NCBI RefSeq assembly: GCF_964340395.1
Contig: NC_135550.1
Span: 23,874,176 to 23,938,175 of the forward strand
Direction: 5' to 3'
From: Glandiceps talaboti
Lineage: Eukaryota; Hemichordata; Enteropneusta; Spengelidae
Length of the DNA: 64,000 nucleotides
The notes beneath the pieces are model-generated. The model was not told the DNA's origin and ran no database searches. It saw nothing but the letters and a program-made list of their open reading frames with translations. Positions 21,230 through 34,753 of this stretch are shown here, piece after piece. The first letter of the stretch is position 1. Each line of letters begins with the position of its first letter. The position numbers were made by a program, and so were the translations under genes.

Positions 21230-22347
21230 GTATGCTATGCTAGCTATAGTGAAATTTCCTAAGTTAAAGTATCCCCTCAGGCATAAAAGGTAAACATAAA
21301 AGAGACAACCTTCTTCATGATGCATGTATTTAAATATACCTTTGTTATTATGCCACTTTATTCTAATTTGTTCCGCAAGGCATCAGCTAATGTCGGCAAA
21401 TGAAACAAATGTAAGGTCGTTCATTCTAATGGTATTAAAGCCGAGTTGACGCCTGGATTAAATATACTGCTTCACCATACACAAAAGTAACCGTAAAATA
21501 TATTGTAACATCTAAAAATTCAGGTTTTCAACGCATTTTTAGTATGCTAGGATGTAAGATTTTGTATTGATTATTAATTAACTTCCAAAGACTACCTCCC
21601 TCTTCAACATTCACAATTTACAAATGCATAGCCATGCTATTTTCAATTTCATTCCGGAGCTGAACAATACCAACCACTGTCAATACGTGAATGGTGGTAT
21701 TCTCAGTGTCTTAATAACTTTAAACACCTCGATTACAACTACATATGTACCGTGTTTATTTCATTTATGTATCTGATTTCATCCACATAGTACATTTTAT
21801 ACGCGTCGACAACTCTAAAGGAAGACGCCATATTAATATCAAAGGATGCATGCATTTTCAGTGTAATTGGATACCCCCTGTTCTCAGCGCTGTAGATATG
21901 TACATTATGTGCTTATTTGCATGTTGTGGTCAACGATCTGCAATGTAGTCTTTCAATGGCGGTCAATGAGGTCATTTCACTGTATGAATTTTCGTTCAAA
22001 TCTCTGAATTCAATTTCTGGATATCTTTAGTTGCTATAGAAGTCCTAAATTAGATTTACTTTTCATTGGTCGTCTCTCGTCAATGGGGTGTGATTCACTT
22101 AGTGCGTTGTTCATGGTAACAGTCGTAATGTGTCACTCTATTTCCCATTAAGGCGACCAAAGTGACTATAGATATATTAAGAACATCACCCTACAGCGCC
22201 AAAAAAAATGCAATGCAATGACAAAATTTAATAATCTTAGTAGAGCTTTATATTTCATTAATTCACGAAAGAGAAAACACCCAAATTCATGGTTTGGTGA
22301 GTGAGTATTTTTATTCCATTATTTACATTTACCTCTTCTTCACAAAG

Positions 22348-22461
22348 GTTCCTTTGAGTGGAATGCTGCCACCTTGCGGTATGAAATGGAGAAGATACTG
22401 GAGTTTTACAAATCCGGAGAATACCTAGGAGTACAAAATGAACGTAAATCGAACAAACCAG
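22348..22461 (+). CDS. PKDCC: PKDCC-like kinase, exon 5
   Basis: The exon runs from acceptor CTTCACAAAG to donor GTGAAT and is phase 1 at both ends, which keeps the frame with exons 4 and 6. It encodes about 38 residues with LRYEMEKILEFYKSGEYL, the C-lobe helix that reads LRYGIEE...LYKSGLYL in vertebrate PKDCC. The short Lys/Asn-rich segment after it replaces a longer vertebrate linker. If the donor at 22462 were skipped, the frame would continue for about 35 more codons into the intron, so a read-through isoform cannot be excluded from sequence alone. Confidence 0.9.
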
Positions 22462-23105
22462 GTGAATCATCAAATCATTCAACTTTTTTACAAATTTTAA
22501 TCATCATTCTTTTTTTAGAACAACGTTTGACATTGGACGATGATAAAAAACCCCCAAACAAGTCGTAAGTCTATCGCAAAAAATAAGAAGAAAATCCGTT
22601 AAATCTAAACAAATCAGACGAGACTCTCACATTCTATGAAATATTGAAGATAAATACAATGTGGTGAGCTATAACCAAGTAATCTTGGCCAAGCAAGTTC
22701 AAAGAGAAGAATATATATAAGTAATCAGTGCTTGCCAAATTGGATCAAATCAAATAATAAAGTCAAGTCAAATCAAATCAAATCAAATGGAAATATTCAA
22801 ATGACATCTCGAATAAAACAAACCGAATAAAGCGAACGATCACATCAATCAAAACAAAACAAGTGAAACCAAAACACAAATCAAATGAACGAGAATAAGA
22901 GATAGCTGAATATATGAATTATTACCTCTAGTCTGATGACATTTTGATAACAATGATATGATGAAATCTAGAATAAAGTCGAGTATCGGTACGCCATTAT
23001 CTGACATTCGACCTCAAAGTAAGAAATTACTATTTGATATTGTGTGAGTTAATTTTGTATCACACATTATCATCGTTTATAACATTGGTCCAATTCTTGT
23101 TTTAG

Positions 23106-23282
23106 GTTATCGAGTGTTAGCTGGACGGGATCTGTCAGGCAAATACGACTACCGTTGTATGATGTCCCACTCTGGTGATAACTGTATGTTATCGGCATTC
23201 AATGAACAGGAAGCTGAAGATATGTGCAGTAGCGACAAGGAATGCCGGGCCTTCGTTGTGACGTCGAAGAAAACATGGACAG
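23106..23282 (+). CDS. PKDCC: PKDCC-like kinase, exon 6 (cysteine-rich C-terminus)
   Basis: This 177-bp exon is phase 1 in and out, with acceptor TTCTTGTTTTAG and donor GTATGA. It encodes YRCMMSHSGDNCML, then a segment with NEQEAEDMC, CRAFVVTSKKTWTG. Vertebrate PKDCC has the same arrangement (an EDYKCWPSYSH-like start, a CSSHPQC-like pair, then FVIT...TWTG). The four or more cysteines suggest a small disulfide-bonded PAN/apple-like module at the C-terminus of the kinase; that name is an inference from cysteine spacing. Confidence 0.92.
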
Positions 23283-24052
23283 GTATGACGAGATTAACAT
23301 TGATGGGGTGGGGGTGTGTTTATGGGTCATGATTTACGGTTCAGCAAAATGTTCATTTCGGATCAAATACTAAATAGGCTAGGCCTATCACGATGTATGG
23401 AAAGCAAAATACAAGATTAGACAAGTTAATTTGCTCCAAAGTAATAATGTACAAACCAAATACTTACCTATACTGATGTAAGGGTGGTGATGCTTTGGGG
23501 CGAAAGTGAGCTAGTAAATATTTAGATAGAAACCTAGAGCGCTGAATTTAAATCTAAAGTTCCTTTCTTTGTACCAATGCCATCAGTACTTTCCGAGTGA
23601 AAAATCAATTATAAAAGAGAGCTATTGCAGTTTGTTTGACGCTGAGGTAGAGTGAAAAAGTGACCAGCGAATTTTAGGGAAATACAAGAATGTAGTGCAC
23701 TTGCCATTATGGAATTTTTTGGGTTCCTTATATTTGGTTATAACAAACATTGTGATGTCACCAAAGAATTTATATCATCGAAATTGATTCGCAACTCCTT
23801 ATTTGTTCAACAAAAATGATTGTAAGTTATCAGTAAGTTATCAGTTATCAAGCGAGGTCATAGCTATAATCCAAAGTACTGGTAAATCACATTCTTATGA
23901 TTTCGAAACAGACGGGTACGGATGATTGTAAAAGTATGTACATTATATTTACATTTACATTATATTTACGTCGTTGCGGGCGCTCCTTATCACTGAGTCG
24001 CGATGACGAATTCAATCATGTTCTGAACTCCTCAAACCTTTCCTGTTTACAG

Positions 24053-24135
24053 GTCGCACAGTGGTATTTTTGAAGAATAATTTCAGAGACCCTACTCCAA
24101 GTGAAGACACAACATTGTATATCAGGATAACGTGA
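24053..24135 (+). CDS. PKDCC: PKDCC-like kinase, exon 7 (terminal)
   Basis: The exon starts after acceptor CCTGTTTACAG and completes the glycine codon begun in exon 6. It encodes 26 further residues ending TTLYIRIT and stop TGA 24133-24135. Vertebrate PKDCC ends TTVYIKR, so the C-terminus is conserved and complete. The seven exons total 1,554 bp, giving 517 residues plus stop, against about 493 in human PKDCC. No frame break or missing motif was seen, so the gene should be functional despite the LINE in intron 2. Confidence 0.9.
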
Positions 24136-24696
24136 TAGCCGTGTAATAAGGCAAAGCTCCGTTTTATTCAGACTGGATAACCATTACATCTTCAACATTA
24201 TGCTAGGTTTCCTCACCGATGTGGGCGCACATTCCGGCATCTCGACACCATCACGCATCTCTGATATCAACTGTGTCATATCAACGTTACTGTGTACACC
24301 AGTCTATAAAGTCTGTAGAGACCCTTTGACAAAGGATAGGGAAACCCAGCTATTATACATAATGTGACGACACACAGTGAGAAAACAAGAGCCATACCAC
24401 AAGAATTAAGAAAAAACGAACTTGTTGACATCATAAGAGGACAATGAAACTCGACCGAAACACTTGTAGTATATAAATATATATGTTATAATGTCTCACC
24501 TGAATATCAGGAAATAGTAAATATGTATCAATGTTTTAGAAGTTGTTTTAAGTTAACAAAGTAACATTTGCCATAGCAACAGTACTAGACTGGAACAATG
24601 AGTACATATTATCAATATATTTAATTTGTTATACATTTTAAGTGGCAATGTATCGAAAAAAGAAATAAATTCATATAAGACAAGACAGTATGTACA

Positions 24697-24699
<3 letters not shown>
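24136..24699 (+). other. Probable PKDCC-like 3' UTR and poly(A) signal
   Basis: The first canonical AATAAA on the plus strand after the stop that I found is at 24664-24669, just before an ATGT microsatellite. That would give a 3' UTR of about 550 bp. An AATAAG variant at about 24148 is a weaker, closer alternative. Confidence 0.35.
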
Positions 24700-24729
<30 letters not shown>

Positions 24730-24893
24730 TGTATGTATGTATGTATGTATGTATGTATGTATGTATGTATGTATGTATGTATGTATGTATGTATGTATGT
24801 ATGTATGTATGTGTGTGTGTGTGCGCGCGCGTGCGTGTGTGTGTATGTATGTGTGTATGTGTGTGTGTGCGCGCGCGTGCGTGTGTTTGTTTG
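24700..24893. repeat. (ATGT)n microsatellite with two Z-DNA-prone GT/GC blocks
   Basis: About 28 ATGT units (24700-24812), then (GT)n-GCGCGCGTGCGTGTGT, a short ATGT interlude and a second copy of the same GT-GCGCGCGTGCGTGT block ending near 24893. The repeated order of the blocks implies an internal duplication of about 45 bp. Confidence 0.98.
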
Positions 24894-24899
24894 TGGTAC

Positions 24900-27800
24900 G
24901 GATAATGAAATCAATTCCCCTGATAAATGTAAGGGTTGACTGGACCGATATGAGTACATTCAACACTTATGAATGCGTTTATCGTTGGAGGTAATGAAGT
25001 ATATAAAATACTCAATGTTGTAAATAAGTGGGAACTCGAAAATATTCAGATAAAACCTTTGCATGCATGTTCCAATTTCGCTGAATATGATATCTACTGC
25101 TATTCCTAATAAAGCAAAACTGGCGTCGAGTGAAAACAAAAGCAGATGCCAAGTACTGTATGGGGGCGCCATAATAAAATCATCACACGCGCATATTATT
25201 AAAGAAGATAAGTATTCTTAATCTGAGTAAAATGCTTGTAAGTTTTCTTGTACCGAATTGATGTAAATATTGTTATTTATGAACACAAATGACAGTTTAT
25301 ATTTTCTTTTGATTAATCCATTCTCGTGAGCCAGCAAGTCAATGTATTTTTTTTTCCTTCGGGAAGAGTTCTATTTTTGACACACAGCGGCATGACAGTG
25401 TTTACGACGATGCATTAATGTGAAAGCTAGGATTACTTTATCATATCTCATGGTTTCTCAGAAGACACTGCGAATCCACATGTGACCAATTACAGAGTTG
25501 ATAGAACTCTTTATGTTCAAATGTAGCTACAAAAGATAATTAAAACTGATAGCAAACAGCGACATATTTTCTAATAAGTCTACTTATTATCCCTAGTACC
25601 TACTTAGTTCTTGTGTTATGGTACACTCTAGTACACTGTGTGGACGATTAACATGCACATAATTCAATATACAATCATTCGTACACATCATTAATTTCAT
25701 ATCATTTTTAAAATCATCTTCAATGCCTTAGAGATAATAATTATGCCAGAACTGTTATCCTGTTAGATTCACCCAAAACAAACTTTGACATTTGAACGGC
25801 GATCAAAGTGCAAAAACTGGATGGACTGTAATTGTGGAAGCCATGTACATCAAGGTCATCAACAGTCCGTCATTTAATGTCAATGTATAGGAAAGCATAA
25901 CATTCCACCAATATTCATTGAAATTATCCCAGCAGGTGGATAGTTATTAAGTACTTTCACACCTGAATTTACATACATTTGTAACTCTTCACACCTCCAG
26001 TTTGCTCAACACCTTCTATGACTAAATTTGGATCATTCTTTCAGATCCAGTAATATCGACTGAAGGACAAGTGATGTGTTTGAAACGTGTGTTTCTACAT
26101 CAAACGTGGAAGAGAAGAACTTGACAAATGTAGGAATTACAGTGCTTCAAGGATTCCATGATGAACATACATAGTATAGTAAAACTGGTTTATTCAACCC
26201 CAAGTCAACTGCTGTGTTCACTGATGTATTTTGTCTTGTTGCAGTAGATGATCATGACAGATCTCATCTCAGTGTACACGTATGGGTCACTGAATGATTT
26301 CCGTCAACTGACAGCAAGTGTCTTATTATTATAAGGTCACAAGGATACTGTGCACAATTGCAATTGCTGCATTTTACATTTTCAGGTAATAATGCACAAA
26401 AAGTTGAGAATGTGTATTGTGGTATCTGTACAAGTCGGGGGGGGGGGGTATACAGGTACCCTCTCCTCGTATCAAAATTTCTAGCAATTACAATCATTTG
26501 GGAGATATTTCACTGCCCCCAAAACAAACTCTCAGTCAATTGTTTTGTTATTTGTAATAGAAATTTCACTGTATGGGAATTTACCAGCAAGCCTCCAATT
26601 CTACGTGTTCTTTGCCAAACTGCTCGGCCACATCAAATGACATTTCCTAAATGATCAATCCCATATGCCCAGCCCCTAGTAACCGAGCTTCTTGGAATAC
26701 GATCGATGATACGGTATACATGTGCTGGTGTCATTGGATCATGGCACGTTGTATTACTCAGACACATTATTCATATTTTGAAATCATTGCAATGACATGA
26801 CATGCCATAACACCCCCCCCCCCGAAATTTAAGACTGCCAAGCCAGTTCTTCTTGTGTTCCGTTCTCATCATGAACAGCGCCTCCTGCGGCGTGTGAATA
26901 GCTTCAGTGACCAGAAGTAAGACGACGTCATCAATGACATTACAAATATCAATGCCTATTGTTCATCCAGTGAAAATGACACGAGGCAGGACATAGGGTA
27001 AACGAGTGTACCAGGGGACTCTTTAATATTTCTTTTCATGTGTGTTCACGGTCATGATCAGCAAAACGACATATCCACAAGTACATAGCTATATTAATAA
27101 CATATTGGCATTTATTGAAACGAGAAATTCCCATTTATAAATTAGCTTCTATGCCATTAGAAAGTTAACATGCCTTACCACGGACGTCATATGATCGCTT
27201 TTGATATCAAATTCGAAATTTACAATTATAATATATATTGGGATCGAAGTTGGCAATTGACAAGTTAAGTGGCTTATATCAATCCCCTCCATTTCGTATG
27301 AACCGTACCACAAAAATGACGTATCTAGGATGTATTGTGTGTAATACTCTGACGTCCATAATGATTTGGGTATACGGGTTAAAGTTACAAAGCTATTGAT
27401 ATGTTTACCCGTAGTCAGGAAAATCAACGGAGAAAATAGCTGAAAAGTTGCCCTTAACTCTCATTTGTTAGCCATTACTAAGTTACGTGCCTGTATAGTG
27501 CTGTGTCCACTCTGTGTAGTTACCTTCTTCCTCGGTTACGCTTATACTACACTATATGCTATACCGCAGAGCCAATTACTAACCTAGTAACGAATACAAA
27601 TGGGAACAGAAATTGAGTATTATACAACGGTTCATTCTTTGGGGGCAGAGGGTAAATGGTATGGTTGGAATTATGGAATAGCTGTACAATATGCAGTATA
27701 AATGAGAAATTAAGAGCCCGTATTTAATAGGCTGCGATGCAATGTAATGTAAAATACAGGGTGCCGCGTACTTGTATTGCTTGTGGCAGTATTTTATAAT

Positions 27801-30800
27801 TTACTGAAGCAAGCAATAAGAATAACCACCTTGATTTTTTTAGTGTGCTGGTCTTGTTTCGCTGCCATTCATCACAATTCTTGTTCCCTGATAGAATTAA
27901 CTGTGTTAGATTCGTTAATCCATGACTTGACGTCAGAAATCACACCATCTATCTATAGTGAAGAGCCAAGCTTCAGACTAGGACAATGTTTACGACTGGA
28001 TCTGACCAGCATTGATATATATCTGTCACACACACTTACCTAGCCCGTTTGTCATCAAGGTGTTACAGAAAGTCAAGATGGTCTACTTCTCATGCTACAA
28101 GTTTTATAAGACACGAAAGTTCTTATTTTTCTCATTATGGTTTGAATTGAAGCGTGAATCCATGCAGCGTGTAGTGACGATGTTAACACTGTAGGCAGTT
28201 ATCTGTTTGCACGTACAGGTGTGCGAGACATTATCTTAGAAACCTTCTCTGACAAATAACGTTTTAATGACACTGATGATAATGTATCCAATGTGGAGTA
28301 TTTGGAAACGACGACGAATAGACACATTGCAATGACTTAAAATAATATTATGTTTCTACCTGCTGTCGTTTGATTTTAATCACTGCGTCGATAATGTAAT
28401 GACGTTTCTTTTACGAAAACACCTATATGATTTCCCGTGATTCATTGCATTTTTTGCTTGTATTTATCCGAATTTCACATTTTAAAAAGATTCCTTTCTG
28501 AAAACTTCTTCTGATGCACTTTTGTTATCTCAAGGAAACGTAATAATGTATTTCACATCGACGGATAATCAATGCACCGATCATATTTCTGGTGTAAAAA
28601 CACAGTAAATGTACAACTAACTCAACATTGTTTGTAATGTGATTTACCCGGCTATGGCTGCAGATTCAAACCATAGCCGAACGCTAAATTCAGGGATTTT
28701 CGTCCCTTTCACAGGCAAAGTTTATCTGATGGATTTAAAAAAAAGTCATTAATTGCATACTTCTCCGTTACATGCATTGCAAAGAACACACGTTACTTGA
28801 TTTTGACAATAACCCCAGAAGCCAAAATTGTGATCATTGATAGATATAAGTCAAAATTATTATAGTGCTTAATATTATCCATTGACAGACTCTTGGGTAC
28901 TGCACATATTCTCAAAAATGCATGGATAATATTTGCTGTATAAGAAACAAATTTAAAGCTATCAAAAAAATTAATCCTATGACAGCATGTAGTTTACAAT
29001 GCATTGTTTGTTTTAGTTTCTATTCACCCTCCATATCGTTCTGTTATGATAATATATTACACCCAAGATCAGACGGGGACGGGAGTGGATGGATGGGGTA
29101 AGGTGAGACGATATTTTTTATGACTGACTGCCTTTTCTCTACTGCTGTAGTGTTCATATTTAAAAACAAAATTCTATGCGATGAACAATGTTGTTACTAA
29201 TAGGTTTTTGTGACAAACCTGGAATATTTGATGAGGTGTCCCCAATCTAAGCCTTGCTCTACAATAGCTACACAAGGCCGCCTATAATACTCATTGCGGA
29301 TATAGAAACAAAATTAGGTGGACGACTCTCTTTTGAAAAAAATATCAATTTTATGATCAAAGATCTATGAGTCTCAGAACGGAAAGGATTGATAAGCGAT
29401 TTTACATAAATATTCTCTACTTCCCAGGTATAGTACTAACTACAATTGTCATCATTGCATTGGAACATTGAAACGAAGCTGTAAGACAACCTGCATGTAA
29501 TATAGTGACAATTATTGTAGTAACAGGCAATTCACGCACCTGACGACGAATTAACCGCTTCACAACTTGTTATTATATTACACTTTAAAATGAAGCAATG
29601 CAAATTAAAAACCGTAGGAACTCTAAAAACATCGCGCTAACTTTAAGTTATTTCCCGTTATTGAAAAATAAAAGTAATGTGATCATACAATAGAAATATT
29701 GAAATCCAAAGTTAAAACACGACCTAATTTTGAAAGAAAGGAAAACAGACAGGAAGATATTGAACAAAGGCAGTTAATCAGTAAGATTTTTTAACAAGAC
29801 CATTAGTTATATCTTGTGGATCTCATCTATGGTACAAATCAATACGAGGTTCTTCTGCCTCCGGCACCGTACCAATTTATCAAAATAACATTCCATAGTG
29901 TGTTAACTATAGGTGCGCGATTACGCCGTCGCCTGGAAACCACGAGATACGGAAAGACACTATTTTTCAGAACTGAATTTACGTCATTTGCTTCAATTAC
30001 AGTCACAGCAACGACGCCTTAGTCGATAAAAAAGCGGACTATTGGTTGTATTGCGACACAAACAGAAGATAGGGAGTTCTAAGATAAATGAGGCGAACGA
30101 TCGAAACGTGACATTAAAGTAAAAAAGGAAATGGACGCCCTTGACGGAAGCTGGAATGTCTCTATTAAACCTTCTTTCTCTCTTCGTTGAAATGTTAGGG
30201 TAAGGAATTTGATGTGATAATTGATAGCATCAAAACCATAAGGAAGCTATTACTTGTAGTGATTACCCAATTATATACATTTCCTTGTCGTTCATTTATA
30301 TGACATGTACAATTCGTTTTTTTTTGAAACTGTCAAAGAATCAAACGGTGCAGGAAAACGTATCCTCGGTGTAATAATATGAAGAGTAGAACTCATTCGT
30401 TAAAATATATAATCAGATGATTATTCATCAATATTGGAATATTTTAGCCTAGCTTTGTTTATTCGTAATAATGGTGTAAGTTACTTCAAGAGGCTCGTCG
30501 TTGTGTTTTCTGTATAATACCACGTTGACCCTGAAGACCGATAATTGGGACCGTGTTTTCGTATGAATGTGATTGTATATGCGAAAGTAAGAGACAGGGA
30601 TGCAGTTATCTAAGATCGCCCAATGAATATCGTCAATTCATCACCACAGAGATACAGGCACGAGCCGAGTGCAATATGTGTAGCTAGTATTTAAACCCCA
30701 TAAATAAAAAGTCATCTCCTGTACATTTGCTAATAATATGGCTAGAAGAACACAACATAACACGCCACCAACTCAAAACCATACACAATGTATTCAGTAC

Positions 30801-33018
30801 ATTCAGTATCATCATATATCAAATAGGCAGGAACAAAATTACTGATCAATAAGTCGCATGGTGACATGTCATCCAAATGATATTAAGCCGATACTGTGTG
30901 AAGTAAGAAGACTTTTGGCTCTAACCACCTTAAAGGCATTCTATATAAGCAAAGACACTGAACGTCAAACGTGCCTAGCCTTCAGCAACATTTTGCCCTA
31001 ACCCATTCAGGATCATTCTATCAGTTTTAAAACACACCACTCTCAGTGACTGTTTCGACTTTATCTTTTGTGTAATAATGCATCTTCACTGAAGCCATCA
31101 CTTCCACAATATGTCTACGTCACATTGTGGTACTATTGCTCATCGATAAAACCGGTGATACGTTGTCAGTTACCGCACTACTCGTTTCTAATTTAAGATA
31201 TCATTGAAAACATACACACATATTTTCATTTGTTGGTGTTTTCTTTGTCTCCAATGAAGTATTTTAAATACATTTCTTCCATACGTACTTGTTTTGTTCA
31301 TTGTACATGTTATCATTATCCCATGAGGGTTTAAAACTCGCAACTTTTAGTATTATCGCTGTCAGCCTTATTCATCAAACTACATACAGTCTACTCTTCC
31401 ATTGGCTGTATACCCATGCAACAACCATGACCACGGAAATAGCAACATAAAATATTTGAAACAATCTATACAATCTTTCTCGGTAAACATTGGAACTGTC
31501 GTGATTGTGGGTAGGTCAGAAATTCAGCATTCGAAGTCAAACACGATGAGCATAGCAAGTATCAATATGCCCATAGCAAATACTCAAGCCAATCATTTTG
31601 GCCAAACGTAAAATATGCCTGGTTTCTCTGACAATGATGAAAGCATGAACGTATACGTAGTAAATTTGAATAAAATCAATTTCGTTTACAGCACCACCAG
31701 GGCCTTGGTATTTCTTAATGGAGTTAGTATATTTAATTTCTCAGTCCTTTTGAATTATGTGCTACACTGTATTTGTTCACACTCTCTGGAAACTAGCTAT
31801 TCATTCAATCTGATTGAGTATTTCTGTATACCCCAGTGTAAAGTATAAACCATTTCTGACACGTGTACACAATGATAAACAAACTCCATTCCAATTTTCT
31901 CACCAGAATGATACAAACTGTGGTAATTTTGTAAAATAAATTAACCTTAAATATTTGTTCAGTAAAGCGCACACCGAAGGGGTTCACGAGTTTGCAAGTT
32001 GATACATAGTTATTTAAGGCCAGGTAGAGAAACCGTGCAAGTCAATACGTCCACAGATGTTTAATTAAAATCCGAATCGTTTACCGTTGTTCTCTTAGGC
32101 GTCAGACTAGATCAGATCAGGATCTCGACACGTACTGTCACGCTTACGTAGGAATTGTCTAATTTCTTTATAAATAAGTTAATTGGAAAGGGCATTAAGG
32201 TGGAGGTAACTGGGTAAGCCACGAATTCTTCCATTTAGATGATTGACATAAGGGAAAGACACAGAGCAACCCTACGTAGATTATTTTCAACTAGATACAT
32301 ACGTGTAAAGTGACGTATTTGGTACAAGTAATCACTCTCAAACAAAATTTTAAATTAGATTTAGTGAGTAGAATTTTAAAAAGGTAAATCATCGCGACGA
32401 GAGTTATTAGAAAGACATGAATACGCTGGGCATATCATCTTTTACCTTGATTTGTATGCGCCTATCAGGGCAGGCATGTATAGTCTCTACTTTATTTCAT
32501 TCAATAACGACGTTATATAGTTGAATTTGTAGCTTTCAAAACTGTCAATCTACATACCCCTTTCTATTACGTAAGGACATGCATGGCAAATTCGATTACA
32601 TTGTTACGACGTTCTATCAGCGAAAATTTACAAACCAAACTTATTAATTTGAAAAGTAAAGTTTAAACATCACAAACATAGCCTCAAGTAAGGAGTACAC
32701 GCAGCTGCACACATTTCGTGGTTGTTTTATATTCAACTCAACAAATTGATGGACAACTAATTTATAACAAAGCCTAGTCATTATGCATTATAAATCTTTC
32801 ACAGGAAATGAATTGGAAAGATAAATTCCCACAGTATGAATGCTTATCGATTGTTTGTTTTGATTTCGTTCCCTTGACGACGGTGTGATATGAACCCACC
32901 ATTACAATCATTATTTTAATAGGGTTATAATTCAAAAACAGAATGGTGGTAATAATAACATTTGAAGTACACCCCCATAATCTGTATGAAACACAGTCAG
33001 ATAGACAGCTGGTCAACA
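24900..33018. other. 8 kb without a supported gene
   Basis: Both strands show only short open frames. Some, for example 27777-28043 with a hydrophobic start, look faintly secretory, but none has matching splice sites and a recognisable motif. G or C homopolymers occur at 26437-26448 and about 26813-26823. The stretch may be intergenic or an intron of a gene whose exons I cannot see. Confidence 0.45.
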
Positions 33019-33057
<39 letters not shown>

Positions 33058-33122
33058 TAGACAGACAGACAGACGGACGGACGGACGGACGGACAGACAG
33101 ACAAACAGACAGACACACACAC
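33019..33122. repeat. (ACAG)n/(ACGG)n microsatellite
   Basis: A run of ACAG units is interrupted by five ACGG units at about 33070-33092, then more ACAG and a short (AC)n. The open frames on both strands here come from the repeat. Confidence 0.97.
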
Positions 33123-33388
33123 ATAAATTAACTTGCAAAGATTGTTTTGATATTTTAGTCTCCGCACGCGACAGTTTTATGATGGCAATGATTGATATAA
33201 CCATGGTTCTAAATTACCATACTGGTGGATGACACACCCCTGGAGTCCTCTTATCTCCCAGTGCGCAAGAGACAAAAACACACTTATTACATTTGGCCTT
33301 CTCCACAGATGTAGTTTTTGGATCTTAGCTGTTGAAAAAATTATGTCGTGTTTTCAGTGGGTTGTTCTTGTTTGATTTGATTTTCCAG

Positions 33389-33487
33389 ACAGGAGTTAAA
33401 TTAAATGACAACGAAGGACTCAATGAAATCCATTTGTTGTCGTCATACTACAATACCACCCGGAAGCCATTTTCTCGAATTATTCAA
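33389..33487 (+). CDS. Weak candidate internal exon, unknown protein
   Basis: A strong acceptor (TTTGATTTGATTTTCCAG) is followed by 33 codons in frame to a CAA/GTGAAT donor, phase 0 at both ends. The peptide is polar and protein-like (NDNEGLNEIHLLSSYYNTT). If the donor is not used, the frame runs 31 codons further through a hydrophobic stretch to TAG at 33578-33580, which would make it a terminal exon. No family was recognised and no partner exon was found nearby. Confidence 0.25.
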
Positions 33488-33865
33488 GTGAATGGAACCA
33501 TATTGTTATTATCAGTTTTATTGAGTTTGAAAATAACAGTTGAATTTCCCTTCCGATCTTTGGTTATAGAAGCTGCCTAGTATGTATTATTGACTGAATT
33601 TGTCGCTCCGTGGAAGATAAACAACAGATTGTCGGTGAGAAAATTTGTCTTCTGCATATCATATTGACAATGTTGTTTCACATCGACCATAATGTGTAAA
33701 GATGTGAGAAGCGGCAGTTAGTATTATTATCACAATAAAAGAAAACGTGGATATCTGACAATGTAAAATGATTGCCAGAACAATAAAAGAATGTAATAGG
33801 ATTCAGTATTAATGTATCTTGGGAACCAATTTTTCTGAAAATCAAATGTTCTTAAAATCTCTCCA

Positions 33866-34155
33866 GCACAACACAGCACAACACAACACAACACAACACA
33901 ACACAACACAACACAACACGTACAACACAACACAACACAACACAACACGTACAATACAATACAACACAACGCAACACGTACAACACAACACAACACAACA
34001 CAACACTACACAACACGTACAACACAACACAACACAACACAACACAACACAACACGTACAACACAACACAACACTACACAACACAACACAACACAACACG
34101 TACAACACAACACTACACAACACAACACAACACAACACAGCACAACACAACACAA
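33866..34155. repeat. AACAC pentanucleotide satellite punctuated by CGTAC
   Basis: About 290 bp of (AACAC)n are broken at roughly 25-50-bp steps by CGTAC, with occasional CTACAC, AATAC or CAGCAC variants. The plus strand is almost free of T and G, so strand asymmetry is extreme. All open frames over it are repeat artefacts. Confidence 0.97.
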
Positions 34156-34540
34156 GGACCAAATTTCACAGTCCGAAAGGACTCTCCTGACTCTACAGAT
34201 ACCGGGCATACATCGTCGCAAATAGTCCAACAATCTAGTGATTTACCACAATCTCTCATTCTTCTTGCTATTCTGTACATATGTTTTTTTTCCTTGTACT
34301 TTATTTTCAATTGTATCTGTATCTATTTCTAGTGTATATGATATATTCATTGTATTTTATCGCAACTGCACGAGAAATCAATTTATGGATGAATTGCAGT
34401 CAATAAATAAATAAACAAACAAACAAATATACAAACAAACAAACAAACAAATATACAAACAAACAAACAAACAAACAAACACACATACAAACAAACAAAC
34501 AAACAAACAAACAAACAAACAAACAAACAAACAGAAAAAC
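34156..34540 (+). mobile_element. Probable LINE/SINE 3' end with (AAAC)n tail
   Basis: A unique segment ends in GAATTGCAGTCAATAAATAAAT and continues as AAAC repeats with a few AAAT and ATAC variants to about 34532. A 3' UTR-like segment, AATAAA and then a simple-repeat tail is how non-LTR elements end. No coding remnant was identified, so the family is unknown; the AACAC satellite immediately upstream may have been carried along or may mark the 5' junction. Confidence 0.4.
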
Positions 34541-34707
34541 AACAGGTAAATAAATAAGTAAAATAAACCCACCAATTAAGCCACCTGACCTTTAATATGC
34601 AAATTGTTTAAGAACTAGTAGAGAGTTACATATGAATTCAGCCTACTCAAAGACGTTGAATATCGAATGTTAAATGTGAAAATCGCCATATTTCTCGTTG
34701 GAAATAT

Positions 34708-34721
34708 TGTATGTATATATG

Positions 34722-34753
<32 letters not shown>

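Noticed and set aside
24553-24966. Open frames of Tyr-Ile-His-Thr or Met-Tyr-Val-Cys repeats
   Set aside because: They are translations of the ATGT microsatellite; the same applies to the loci at 0.25, 34.7 and 55.8 kb.
33819-34190. Open frames rich in Asn-Thr-Thr-Gln-His or Val-Val-Leu-Cys-Cys
   Set aside because: They are translations of the AACAC satellite on either strand.
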